A stretch of 64,000 nucleotides of DNA from Nocardiopsis listeri NBRC 13360 (GTDB taxonomy: Bacteria > Actinomycetota > Actinomycetes > Streptosporangiales > Streptosporangiaceae): positions 62,001 to 126,000 of the forward strand of contig NZ_BCSH01000007.1 of assembly GCF_001570765.1 (NCBI RefSeq), written 5' to 3'. The translations under genes were made by a program, and so were the position numbers. The notes under the pieces are model-generated. The model saw nothing but the letters and a program-made list of their open reading frames with translations, was not told the DNA's origin and did not search any database. Shown here one piece after another: positions 24,597 to 32,655 of the stretch (its first letter is position 1; the number at the start of each line of letters is the position of its first letter).

Positions 24597-25907
24597 TCAG
24601 GTTCCCGAACCGACCGCGCTGCGCAGTTCGGACACGAACTGCTCGGCCGCCTCACTCGCGGTGAGATTGCCGAAGCTGAATTCCTGGTAGGCGCGCCGGT
24701 TGATGTCGACGATCTCGCCCGAGCCCACGGGCGGGGGCGGATTGCCATCGACGACCTCGTCCTCGATGTCGGCGAGGAAGTCGGCACCCCGGGTCTCGGT
24801 CTCGGGCAGGTCGGACATGATGTGCTCACGCACCTCGATGTTGGCCGGCAGGCCCAGGTCGGCCAGTACGGTCTCGCCCACCACATCACTGTTGAGCAGG
24901 AAGTCGACGAATCGGGCCGCCTCCCGGGGGTGGTCGGTCCCGGCCGAGACCGCGTAGTACATGGCGGGCTTGAAGTAGGTGCCGGTGCGCTCGTTCTCGG
25001 TCTCTCCGGGAAAACGCAACAGCTCGATGTCACGCCCGGAGGCCTGTGCGACGGCGCCCAGCTGGTTGCTCCAAAAGTGCGCGGTGGCGCCTGTGTTGGT
25101 GGCCAGCACCGACTGGTCGGGGCCACCGGCGGCGATCTCCACGCTCTGGGAGGCGTCCGGTTGCCCGCCGCCCTCCAAGAGCCGATCGGTGAGCTCGTAC
25201 CAGGACTGCAGGGTCTGTTCGGAGAAGGCGACCTCACCGTCCTCGTCGAAGAGGTTCTCCCCGTGCTGGCGGACGAAGATGTGGAAGGCGTTCTCGTTGG
25301 TCAGGCCCTGGGTTCCCACGATCTCACCGTCGGTGGCCTCGCTGATCTCGATGGAGATCTCCACGTAGTCGTCCCAGGTCCACGTGGTGTCGTCGGGCAT
25401 CTCCACCCCGGCCTCGGCGAAGGCCTCCGGGTCGGCGAGCATCGCCGAGGCGTTGACACCGGTGGGAGCGCCGTAGACCGCACCGTCCACCACCCCGCTC
25501 TGGGCCACCAACGGGTCCAGGCCCGACAGGTCCAACCCCTCCAAGGTGCTCAGATCCGCCATGGCGCCCCGCTCGGCGTACTCGCTCAGGTAGGACTCGT
25601 CCTGCATGAGCACGTCCGGGGCGTCGTTGGCGGCGACACCGGTGGCCAACCGGTCCCAGTAGGCGTCCCAGTCGGTGTAGTCGGGGCTGATCCGGATGTC
25701 GGGGTTGTCGGCTTCGAAGACCTCGATGACCTCCTGCAGGTTGGCGTGCCTCTCGTCCGACCCCCACCAGGAGAAGCGCAACTCCACCACGTCCCCGGAG
25801 CCACCGGAACAGGAGGTCAGGGCCAAGGCCAACGCACCGGTGGCCGCGGCGACCATGGCCGCAGGCGGGTGTCGTCGTGTGGAGCGGACGCGGGTGAGGG
25901 GTGGCAC
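24597..25907 (-). CDS. carbohydrate ABC transporter substrate-binding lipoprotein (copy 2)
   Basis: A 436-residue paralogue of the next gene, with lipobox ALTSC (Cys33) and the same CUT1 motifs (RFSWWGSDERH, WTWDDYVEIS, YFKPAMYYAVSAG). The segment LADPEAFAEAGVEMPDDTTW is identical in the two. Differences cluster in the N-terminal lobe around residues 95-140 and in QGLTNENAFHIF, which in such proteins line the ligand cleft, so the pair may bind related but different sugars. GTG start with AAGGG upstream. It lies 26 bp after the MalG-type permease. Confidence 0.92.
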   Translation of the reverse strand: MPPLTRVRSTRRHPPAAMVAAATGALALALTSCSGGSGDVVELRFSWWGSDERHANLQEVIEVFEADNPDIRISPDYTDWDAYWDRLATGVAANDAPDVLMQDESYLSEYAERGAMADLSTLEGLDLSGLDPLVAQSGVVDGAVYGAPTGVNASAMLADPEAFAEAGVEMPDDTTWTWDDYVEISIEISEATDGEIVGTQGLTNENAFHIFVRQHGENLFDEDGEVAFSEQTLQSWYELTDRLLEGGGQPDASQSVEIAAGGPDQSVLATNTGATAHFWSNQLGAVAQASGRDIELLRFPGETENERTGTYFKPAMYYAVSAGTDHPREAARFVDFLLNSDVVGETVLADLGLPANIEVREHIMSDLPETETRGADFLADIEDEVVDGNPPPPVGSGEIVDINRRAYQEFSFGNLTASEAAEQFVSELRSAVGSGT

Positions 25908-25933
25908 GGGGGGATCCCTTCTGTGGTGCGGCT

Positions 25934-26809
25934 CTACTTGATGCCGGTGGTGGCGATGCCCTTGACCAGGTAGCGCTGACCCGCGAGGAAGAACCCGAAC
26001 ACCGGCCCCAGCGCCACCACCGACATCGCGAACAGCGGACCCCAGGAGGTCTGGGAGCTGGAGTCGACGAAGGTGCGCAGCGCCACCGGAACGGTGTACA
26101 TGTCGGGGCTGGTCAGGAAGATCAACTGACTGAAGAAGTCGTTCCAGGTCCAGATGAAGGTGAAGATCGCGGTGGTGGCCAGGGCCGGCAACGACAGCGG
26201 CAGGATGATCTGGCAGAAGATCCGCACGTGCCCACAGCCGTCGATACGCGCCGCCTCGTCCAGGTCACGAGGCAACCCGCGAATGAACTGGACCATCAAG
26301 AAGATGAAGAAGGCGTCGGTGGCCAGCAGCTTGGGGACGATGAGCGGGTAGAAGGTGTTGATCCAGTCCAGCTGCGCGAACAGGATGTACTGCGGCACGA
26401 TCACCACGTGGATGGGCAGCATGATCGTGGCCAGCATGATCGCGAAGAACAGGCGCTTGCCCCGAAACTCCAGGCGGGCGAAGGCGTAGGCCGCCATGGA
26501 GCACCCGATGAGGTTGCCGACGATGGAGCCGGCCACCACGATCGCGGAGTTGAGCAGGTAGTGGTGGAAGGGGAACTGCAGGGCGCCCCAACCCTCGGTG
26601 TAGTTGCTCGGGGTGAAGCTCCAGGGGATGAGCCCGGGTTCGCGGAAGATCTCCGCGGTGGGCTTGAAGGAGCTGGAGAGCATCCACAGCAGCGGGTAGA
26701 GCATGATCAGGCCGAAGCCGATCAAGCCGATGTGGGTGAGTAGTCGTCGCGTGCGCGCGGACCGGGTCCGAGTGGGGGTGGGAGCCGGTGCCTTGGTCTC
26801 AGTCGCCAT
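25934..26809 (-). CDS. CUT1 ABC transporter permease, MalG-type
   Basis: A 291-residue inner membrane permease with six predicted helices. The EAA loop reads GLPRDLDEAARIDGCGHVRI, the docking site for the ATPase. The start overlaps the stop of the MalF-type gene by 11 bp, showing translational coupling. Together with the partner permease and one of the two binding proteins it should import an oligosaccharide or sugar derivative. Confidence 0.92.
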   Translation of the reverse strand: MATETKAPAPTPTRTRSARTRRLLTHIGLIGFGLIMLYPLLWMLSSSFKPTAEIFREPGLIPWSFTPSNYTEGWGALQFPFHHYLLNSAIVVAGSIVGNLIGCSMAAYAFARLEFRGKRLFFAIMLATIMLPIHVVIVPQYILFAQLDWINTFYPLIVPKLLATDAFFIFLMVQFIRGLPRDLDEAARIDGCGHVRIFCQIILPLSLPALATTAIFTFIWTWNDFFSQLIFLTSPDMYTVPVALRTFVDSSSQTSWGPLFAMSVVALGPVFGFFLAGQRYLVKGIATTGIK

Positions 26810-27767
26810 AGAAAACCCAGTACTTGGAGGCCAGGAAGTTCACGGCGGTGAACCCCCCGATGATCATCAGGAGCAGCCAGGCCATCGCCGAGGCGTAGCC
26901 CATGTCGAACGAACCGAAACCGCGTTGGTACAGGTAGAGCGTGTAGAAGAGGGTGGAGTCCGAGGGGCCGCCGGTGCCACCGCTGACGATGAACGCCTGG
27001 GTGAAGGTCTGGAAGGCGTTGATGATCTGCAGCACCAGGTTGAAGAAGATGATGGGCGTGAGCATCGGAACGGTGATGTTCCAGAACCGGTGGAGGGGAC
27101 CGGCTCCGTCCACGGCGGCCGCCTCGTAGTACATCCGGGGAACCTGACGCAGCCCGGCCAGGAAGATGACCATGGGGGCACCGAAGGTCCACACGTTGAG
27201 CACGATGAGCGTGCCCAGGGCGTAGTCGGGGTGGGACACCCAGCCGTACCCCTGTACCCCGAAGAAGGCCAGGACCTGGTTGACCAGCCCTTCGGCGCCG
27301 AAGACCTGCCGCCACAGGATGGCGACGGCCACGCTGCCGCCCAGCAGCGAGGGCAGGTAGTACACCGAACGGTACAGGGGCAGGCCGCGCACCCCTCGGT
27401 CCAGGACCATCGCCAGCGCCAACGCCAGCGCCAACTGGAGCGGCACCGACACGAACACGTACACGAAGGTGACCCGGAGCGCGCTGAGCAGACGGTCATC
27501 GCTCAGCATGCGTTCGTAGTTCTCCAGCCCCACCCACTGGTGGTCACCGATGAGGTTGTAGTCGGTGAAGGAGAAGTACAACGAGGCCAGCAACGGGCCC
27601 GCGGTGATGACGATCAGGCCTAGGAACCAGGGTGCCAGGAAGGCGTAGGCGGCCAGGTTCTCCTGGCGGCGCCGACCGGTGCCGCGCCCTGCGGACCCTT
27701 TGGCGACGCGGGCCTTGGGCGGGGCGGGATCGACCTTCTTGGGGCTTCGCTGGAGCAGTGCGCTCAC
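26799..27767 (-). CDS. CUT1 ABC transporter permease, MalF-type
   Basis: A 322-residue permease with six membrane helices after a basic cytoplasmic N terminus. The EAA loop is VPRMYYEAAAVDGAGPLHRF. I chose the GTG at 27767, nine bases after GGGAG, over an in-frame codon at 27809. It is the first gene of the operon; a LacI-type operator lies at 27934-27947 and a TTGACA promoter further upstream, leaving a leader of about 190 nt. Confidence 0.9.
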   Translation of the reverse strand: MSALLQRSPKKVDPAPPKARVAKGSAGRGTGRRRQENLAAYAFLAPWFLGLIVITAGPLLASLYFSFTDYNLIGDHQWVGLENYERMLSDDRLLSALRVTFVYVFVSVPLQLALALALAMVLDRGVRGLPLYRSVYYLPSLLGGSVAVAILWRQVFGAEGLVNQVLAFFGVQGYGWVSHPDYALGTLIVLNVWTFGAPMVIFLAGLRQVPRMYYEAAAVDGAGPLHRFWNITVPMLTPIIFFNLVLQIINAFQTFTQAFIVSGGTGGPSDSTLFYTLYLYQRGFGSFDMGYASAMAWLLLMIIGGFTAVNFLASKYWVFYGD

Positions 27768-27933
27768 GGCGCACCACTCCCGGGGCGCACCTGCGTCCGT
27801 GTGGGGCACAGGCGGCGGCTGAGGAGGCTCATGGTCGGGGGACCACCAATCTGGTCAGGGCGGATGCGGAGGACGTGGGGCCGTCTTCACCGACGTGGCC
27901 GAGAACACGTGGCGAACTCGCAGGTTATGGCCT

Positions 27934-27947
27934 GGTAAGCGCTATCC
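27934..27947. promoter_or_regulatory. LacI-type operator upstream of the ABC operon
   Basis: GGTAAGCGCTATCC is a near-palindrome of the LacI/GalR catabolite type, lying about 12 bp after the predicted ABC operon start site. Similar sites stand at 28163, 32610 and 39030. Confidence 0.7.
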
Positions 27948-27965
27948 ATAGTTTAAGATGTTCAG

Positions 27966-27994
27966 TTTCTAGCACCGGGCCAGATGGGTGTCAA
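27966..27994 (-). promoter_or_regulatory. promoter of the ABC transporter operon
   Basis: On the minus strand TTGACA (27994-27989) and TAGAAA (27971-27966) are 17 bp apart. The LacI-type operator is just downstream, suited to blocking initiation or early elongation. Confidence 0.55.
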
Positions 27995-28148
27995 CAGACG
28001 ATCATCCCCACGGGAAACCCCCTCTCCGGATCGTTATCTTCGCCCCGGGCGACTTCGCGAAGCCGAAAAAACAACTCCGGAACCGCGTTCCAGCCGGTCC
28101 GAGCCGCTTTTCCCGCCTTCACGCCCAAGGTAAATCCATGGGCGATCA

Positions 28149-28178
28149 TTGAGTTTCACCCTGGAAAGCGTTTACCCT
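28149..28178 (+). promoter_or_regulatory. promoter with embedded LacI-type operator, leaderless start
   Basis: TTGAGT (28149-28154) and TACCCT (28173-28178) are 18 bp apart and the GTG start codon follows at 28185, so the mRNA is probably leaderless. The operator GGAAAGCGTTTACC (28163-28176) lies inside the promoter and overlaps the -10, a strong repression layout. Confidence 0.6.
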
Positions 28179-28184
28179 GGCCGC

Positions 28185-29498
28185 GTGAACGACACCTCCC
28201 CACGCAGATTCGCCATCATCGGCACCGGGTCCAGAGCGCGCATGTACACCCGCGCCCTCACCGACACCCATCGGGACCTGGGCCTGCTGGTGGCCCTGTG
28301 CGACACCAACGCCACTCGCATGGCCGTGCACAACCGGATCGTCACCGAGGCGGGGCTGGACCCCGTCCCCACCTACCCGGCCGAGGCCTTCGGCCGCATG
28401 CTCCACGAGCAGAAGGTGGACGAGGTCATCGTGTGCACGGTCGACCACACCCACGCCGACTACGTCGTGGCCGCCCTGGAGGCCGGCGTCGACGCCATCA
28501 CCGAAAAGCCCCTCACCGCGGACCTGGACGGGCTCGAACGCATCAACGCGGCCCAGGCCCGCACCGGCCATCGCGTCACCGTCGGATTCAACTACCGCTA
28601 CAATCCCGTCCACCTCAAGCTGCGCGAACTCATCGCCTCCGGAGTCATCGGCGAGGTCGGTTCGGTGCACTTCGAGTGGCTGCTCGATCTGCGCCACGGA
28701 GCCGACTACTTCCGCCGCTGGCACCGCGACAAGGCCAACTCCGGCGGTCTACTGGTGCACAAGGCGAGCCACCACTTCGACCTGGTCAACTGGTGGATCG
28801 GCGCCCGCCCCGAAGAGGTCTACGCCTCGGGTCGGCTGTTCTTCTACGGCGCCGAGAATGGCCACCGCCACGGTGTGGGCGGCGACTACGCGCGCGGGCA
28901 CGCCTCACCCGAGGCCGCTCAGGACCCCTTCGCCCTGCACATGGCCGACAGCCCCGACCTGACGGCCCTGTACCTGGAGGCCGAACACGAGGACGGCTAC
29001 CGGCGCGACCTCAACGTCTTCGGTGAGGGCATCACCATCGAGGACGACATGTCGGTGCTGGTGCGCTACGACAGCGGGGTACGGCTCAGCTACCACCTGG
29101 TGGCCTACGCGCCCTGGGAGGGCTACCGGATCTCCATCACCGGCAGCAAGGGCCGCCTGGAGCTGGACATGACCGAGTTCGCGCACACCTCGCCCGAGCA
29201 GGACGAGCGGCACCCCGTCCGCGGCATGCCCGCCCCCAAGGAGAACAGCACCGCCCGACTGTGGCTGCGCCGTCACTGGCAAGAGCCCGAGGAGATCCCC
29301 GTGACCGTGGGCGGTGGCGGACACGGCGGCGGTGACGTCGCCATGCTCACCGCCCTGTTCGGCCGAGTCGACGACGGTGTCCGCCCCGATCACGCCGACG
29401 GTGGCAACGCCCTGATCACCGGGCTGTGCGCCAACGCCTCCATCGCCTCGGGGCGCCCGGTGCGCGTGGACGAACTACTGGGGCAGGAGGGCCGGTGA
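28185..29498 (+). CDS. Gfo/Idh/MocA family oxidoreductase (first of locus)
   Basis: A 437-residue NAD(P)-dependent oxidoreductase. The N-terminal Rossmann domain starts FAIIGTGSRARMYTRAL, ITEKPLTAD carries the EKP motif that places the nicotinamide, and KASHHFDLVNWW is the catalytic helix with a His pair. Such enzymes oxidise or reduce sugar hydroxyls, often at C1 or C3. The GTG at 28185 is preferred; an in-frame TTG at 28149 falls inside the promoter. It heads an operon of four genes plus the regulator, with the next gene overlapping by 4 bp. It is divergent from the sugar ABC transporter and shares the LacI-type control. Confidence 0.9.
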   Translation: MNDTSPRRFAIIGTGSRARMYTRALTDTHRDLGLLVALCDTNATRMAVHNRIVTEAGLDPVPTYPAEAFGRMLHEQKVDEVIVCTVDHTHADYVVAALEAGVDAITEKPLTADLDGLERINAAQARTGHRVTVGFNYRYNPVHLKLRELIASGVIGEVGSVHFEWLLDLRHGADYFRRWHRDKANSGGLLVHKASHHFDLVNWWIGARPEEVYASGRLFFYGAENGHRHGVGGDYARGHASPEAAQDPFALHMADSPDLTALYLEAEHEDGYRRDLNVFGEGITIEDDMSVLVRYDSGVRLSYHLVAYAPWEGYRISITGSKGRLELDMTEFAHTSPEQDERHPVRGMPAPKENSTARLWLRRHWQEPEEIPVTVGGGGHGGGDVAMLTALFGRVDDGVRPDHADGGNALITGLCANASIASGRPVRVDELLGQEGR

Positions 29499-30682
29499 GC
29501 ACCCGCCCGCTGCCCGAGGGGCCCGTGCCCGTGCTCTTGGTGGGCCTGCACGGGCACGGGCGCTCCCACCTGCGTGCGCTGCGGTCCCTGGGCGAACAGG
29601 GGCTGGTGCGCCTGGTCGGTGTGTGCGATCCCCGCCCACCGGCCCCCGACGACGACCTGGAGGGGCACGGCCCCCTGCCCCACTTCGACGACCTGTCCCG
29701 GGCACTGGAGGAGACCGGCGCCCGGATCACCGTCCTGGTCACCCCCATCCACACCCACCTGCCACTGGCCCGCACCGTACTCGCCCACGGCTCCCACCTG
29801 CTGTTGGAAAAACCCACCACCGCGACCCTGGCCGAACTACACGAACTCACCGACGCCGTCACCGCCTCCGGCCTGGCCTGCCAGGTGGGCTTCCAGAGTC
29901 TGGGATCGACCGCCATCGACCACGTCCGTGGGCTGCTGACCCAAGGAGTCGTGGGCGAGCTGCGCGGCATCGGCGGCGTGGGCACCTGGAAACGCACCTC
30001 GGCCTACTACGACCGCGCCCCCTGGGCCGGACGTCGCCGCATGGGCGGGCACGACGTGGTCGACGGGGCGCTGACCAACCCCTTCGCGCACATGGTCGCC
30101 ACCGCCCTGGCCCTGGCCGACGGCGGCGACCACGCCCCGAGCGAGATCGTCCCCGAACTCTTCCACGCCCACCCCATCGAGGCCGACGACACCTCCTGCC
30201 TACGGTTGCGCACCCACCAGGGCACCCCGGTGTGCCTGGCCGTGACCCTGTGCTCGCCGCGCAGTCTGCCGCCCGCGCTCCACCTGCACGGTGAACACGG
30301 GCACATCACCTTCGAGTACACCCTGGACCGGGTCACGGTGCACCTGCCCGGACAGGACCCGCACACCACCACACACCCGCGCACCGGCCTGATGGAGAAC
30401 CTCATCGCCCACCTGCGCGAGGGGACGCCCTTGCTGGTTCCCCCCACAGCCACCCTGGGGTTCACCCACGTGCTGGAGGCGGTGCGCACCGCCTCCGACC
30501 CCCGCCCCATCCCCGCCCACCACCAGGACGTGTGGCGCGAAGCGGGCATCACCCATCGCACCATTCACGGCATCGACGCCCTGGTCCACCGAAGCGCCCG
30601 GCACATGAGCGGCTTCACCGAGCTCGGAGCCGCCTGGGCCGTGCCCGAACCCACCGCGCGCCCGTTGGAGGCCCGACCGTGA
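29495..30682 (+). CDS. Gfo/Idh/MocA family oxidoreductase (second of locus)
   Basis: A 395-residue protein of the same superfamily as its neighbour but clearly divergent. The Rossmann start is VPVLLVGLHGHGRSHLRAL, the EKP motif is LLLEKPTTAT, and the C-terminal half has GRRRMGGHDVVDGALTNPF, HMVATAL in place of the usual catalytic SHxxDxxxW. The GTG overlaps the previous stop by 4 bp (GTGA) and AGGAGG precedes it, so the two are coupled. It may work with the first oxidoreductase as a paired oxidation/reduction on a sugar. Confidence 0.85.
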   Translation: MSTRPLPEGPVPVLLVGLHGHGRSHLRALRSLGEQGLVRLVGVCDPRPPAPDDDLEGHGPLPHFDDLSRALEETGARITVLVTPIHTHLPLARTVLAHGSHLLLEKPTTATLAELHELTDAVTASGLACQVGFQSLGSTAIDHVRGLLTQGVVGELRGIGGVGTWKRTSAYYDRAPWAGRRRMGGHDVVDGALTNPFAHMVATALALADGGDHAPSEIVPELFHAHPIEADDTSCLRLRTHQGTPVCLAVTLCSPRSLPPALHLHGEHGHITFEYTLDRVTVHLPGQDPHTTTHPRTGLMENLIAHLREGTPLLVPPTATLGFTHVLEAVRTASDPRPIPAHHQDVWREAGITHRTIHGIDALVHRSARHMSGFTELGAAWAVPEPTARPLEARP

Positions 30683-31518
30683 ACCTGTCCCTGAACGGCA
30701 CCACCGTGGCCGTGCACCGCGACGGCACCGACCTGGACCCGGTGCTCTCACCACGACCGTTCCTGCACCCGGTGACCACCCTGGCCGGCACCACCGTCAC
30801 CGAACTACGACCCCAGGACCACGTCCACCACCTGGGGTTCGGCCTGGCCGTACCCGACGTGGACGGCACCAGCTTCTGGGGCGGGCGCACCTTCACCCCG
30901 GACCGCGGTTCGGTACTGCTGGACAACCACGGACGCCAACGGCACGTGCGCACCCTGGAACAGGCCCCCGACCACCACACCGAACTGCTGTCCTGGACCG
31001 ACCCACAGGGCCTGGAACTGATCGCCGAGGAGCGTACGCTGCGCGCGCTACCCCTGAACGAACACACCTGGACACTGCACGCGCGTACGGTCCTGCGCAA
31101 CACCTCGGGACGGGATCTGAGCATCGGCAGCCCCGCCACCAACGGCCGCCCCGGCGCCGGCTACGGCGGCCTGTTCTGGCGTGCCCCCCTGGGCCCACGC
31201 CCACCCGCGGTCACCGGCCCCCACGACCTGAGCGGCGAAGCGGACCTGCACGGTGCACGCGTGCCCTGGCTCGCCATGGCCGGCACCACCGACCAAGGCG
31301 CCCGATGGACCCTACTGCTGCACCAGGTCGGCCCGCACCCGGAACCGTGGTTCCTGCGCGCGCACGAGTACCCCGGAACGGGACCGGCCCTGGCCTGGGA
31401 CGAACGCCTCCCCCTACCGGACGGCGCCCACCTGGAACGCGGCCTGCGGGTGGCCATCGCCGACGGCCACCCCCACGACCTTCCCTCCCTGGCCAAGGCC
31501 GTGGCCGACCAACCCTGA
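30679..31518 (+). CDS. DUF6807 (PmoA-like) family protein
   Basis: A 279-residue beta-rich protein matching DUF6807, often annotated PmoA family: RPFLHPVTTLAGTTVT, PQDHVHHLGFGLAVPDVDG, FWGGRT, and GRPGAGYGGLFWRAP. These proteins travel with Gfo/Idh oxidoreductases in sugar clusters and have no firmly known activity; an epimerase- or mutarotase-like beta-sandwich role is suspected. The GTG start overlaps the previous stop by 4 bp, with GGAGG upstream. Confidence 0.75.
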   Translation: MNLSLNGTTVAVHRDGTDLDPVLSPRPFLHPVTTLAGTTVTELRPQDHVHHLGFGLAVPDVDGTSFWGGRTFTPDRGSVLLDNHGRQRHVRTLEQAPDHHTELLSWTDPQGLELIAEERTLRALPLNEHTWTLHARTVLRNTSGRDLSIGSPATNGRPGAGYGGLFWRAPLGPRPPAVTGPHDLSGEADLHGARVPWLAMAGTTDQGARWTLLLHQVGPHPEPWFLRAHEYPGTGPALAWDERLPLPDGAHLERGLRVAIADGHPHDLPSLAKAVADQP

Positions 31519-31566
31519 CCCACCCCCGGGCCGGGCCACCGCCCCTCACCCGGACCCGACCCACCA

Positions 31567-31599
31567 GGGGCCGCGCCGTCCCCTCTGCGGCGTGGCCCC
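31567..31599 (+). terminator. intra-operon hairpin
   Basis: GGGGCCGCGCCG (31567-31578) and CGGCGTGGCCCC (31588-31599) form a 12-bp stem with one G-U pair and a 9-nt loop. It lies in the 137-bp gap between the DUF6807 gene and the epimerase gene and may lower expression of the distal genes. Confidence 0.55.
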
Positions 31600-31655
31600 G
31601 CTCCCGTTCTCAACACGCCCCGAATCCGCTCGGGGCCCGGAAAGGAAACCCCGCC

Positions 31656-32549
31656 ATGCGCGTGCTCGTCACCGGAGGTTCGGGAAGGCTCGGCCGTAGC
31701 GTGCTGTCGACCCTGGCCGAACGCGGACACCAGGTCACCTCGGTCGACACCACCCCGGCCACCCCACCGCAGGGGGTCGACGCGATCACCGCCGACCTGC
31801 TCGACGCCACCGCGCGCGAGGACGCCTTCACCCGCACCGCGCCCCAGGCCGTGATCCACCTGGCCGGGATCGCCGTCCCCTTCGCCCACCCCGACGTACG
31901 AACCCTGCAGGTCAACACCGGTCTGGCCTGGGCCGTGCTGACCGCGGCCATGGAACACGGTGCCCACTCGGCGGTGGCCGCCTCCAGCCCCACCGTCTAC
32001 GGCTACAACACACCCACCTGGACCCCGCGCTACCTGCCCCTGGACGAGGACCACCCCGTCGAGCCCTGGCACGCCTACGGGCTGAGCAAGCAGATCATCG
32101 AACAGACCGTCCGGGCCCTGGCCCGCACCACCGACACCTGCGTGCTCTCCGCGCTGCGGCCCGGCTACGTGGTGGCCCCCGAGGAATGGGCCGGTGCCCT
32201 CACCCAACAGGGACACACCATGGCCGAGCGCCTGGCCGACCCCGCCCTGGCCGCCGGATCCCTGTTCAACTACGTCGACGCCCGCGACGCCGCCGAACTG
32301 TTCTCCCTGGTCATCGAACACCCCGAACGGGTCCGTCACGGCCAGGTCTACAACGCCGTGGCCGACGACCCCCTGGCACCCGGCCCCGTCGACGAGCTCA
32401 TGGCCCGTCTGCACCCGACCACCGCACCGCACAGCGCCGCCCTGACCGATGGTCGCGCGGTCTTCTCCAACCGGCGGGCCCGCACCGAACTGGGCTGGAA
32501 TCCCACCCGAACCTGGCGCACACAACTGAGCGAAGGGCGGGTCGGCTAG
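31656..32549 (+). CDS. NAD-dependent epimerase/dehydrogenase (extended SDR)
   Basis: A 297-residue extended short-chain dehydrogenase: VTGGSGRLGRSV binds NAD, Asp31 ends strand 2, and the catalytic pair is Tyr141 and Lys145 in YGLSK. In the context of an aldarate-type pathway one reading is a uronate dehydrogenase, which oxidises galacturonate or glucuronate to the aldarolactone; those enzymes are SDRs with a YGVSK-like site. The protein is somewhat longer than typical uronate dehydrogenases and the match is not diagnostic, so a sugar epimerase remains possible. AAAGGAAA precedes the ATG. Confidence 0.8.
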   Translation: MRVLVTGGSGRLGRSVLSTLAERGHQVTSVDTTPATPPQGVDAITADLLDATAREDAFTRTAPQAVIHLAGIAVPFAHPDVRTLQVNTGLAWAVLTAAMEHGAHSAVAASSPTVYGYNTPTWTPRYLPLDEDHPVEPWHAYGLSKQIIEQTVRALARTTDTCVLSALRPGYVVAPEEWAGALTQQGHTMAERLADPALAAGSLFNYVDARDAAELFSLVIEHPERVRHGQVYNAVADDPLAPGPVDELMARLHPTTAPHSAALTDGRAVFSNRRARTELGWNPTRTWRTQLSEGRVG

Positions 32550-32603
32550 GTGCGCGCCCAACCACCTTCCCCCTACGACGACGGTCACCCCCATTCTTCC
32601 ACT

Positions 32604-32623
32604 AACCTGGGAAAGAGTTTTCC
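32604..32623 (+). promoter_or_regulatory. promoter/operator of the LacI gene
   Basis: TAACCT (32604-32609) is a -10 candidate and is immediately followed by the LacI-type operator GGAAAGAGTTTTCC (32610-32623), which would cover the transcription start. This suggests autoregulation. Confidence 0.5.
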
Positions 32624-32631
32624 CACAAGTC

Positions 32632-32655
32632 ATGGCAGAAAGGGCAGGGGCGTGA
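32632..32655 (+). CDS. possible 7-codon ORF coupled to the LacI start
   Basis: ATG GCA GAA AGG GCA GGG GCG TGA ends with its TGA overlapping the GTG start of the LacI gene (GTGA). It could couple translation of the repressor, or be chance. Confidence 0.25.
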   Translation: MAERAGA

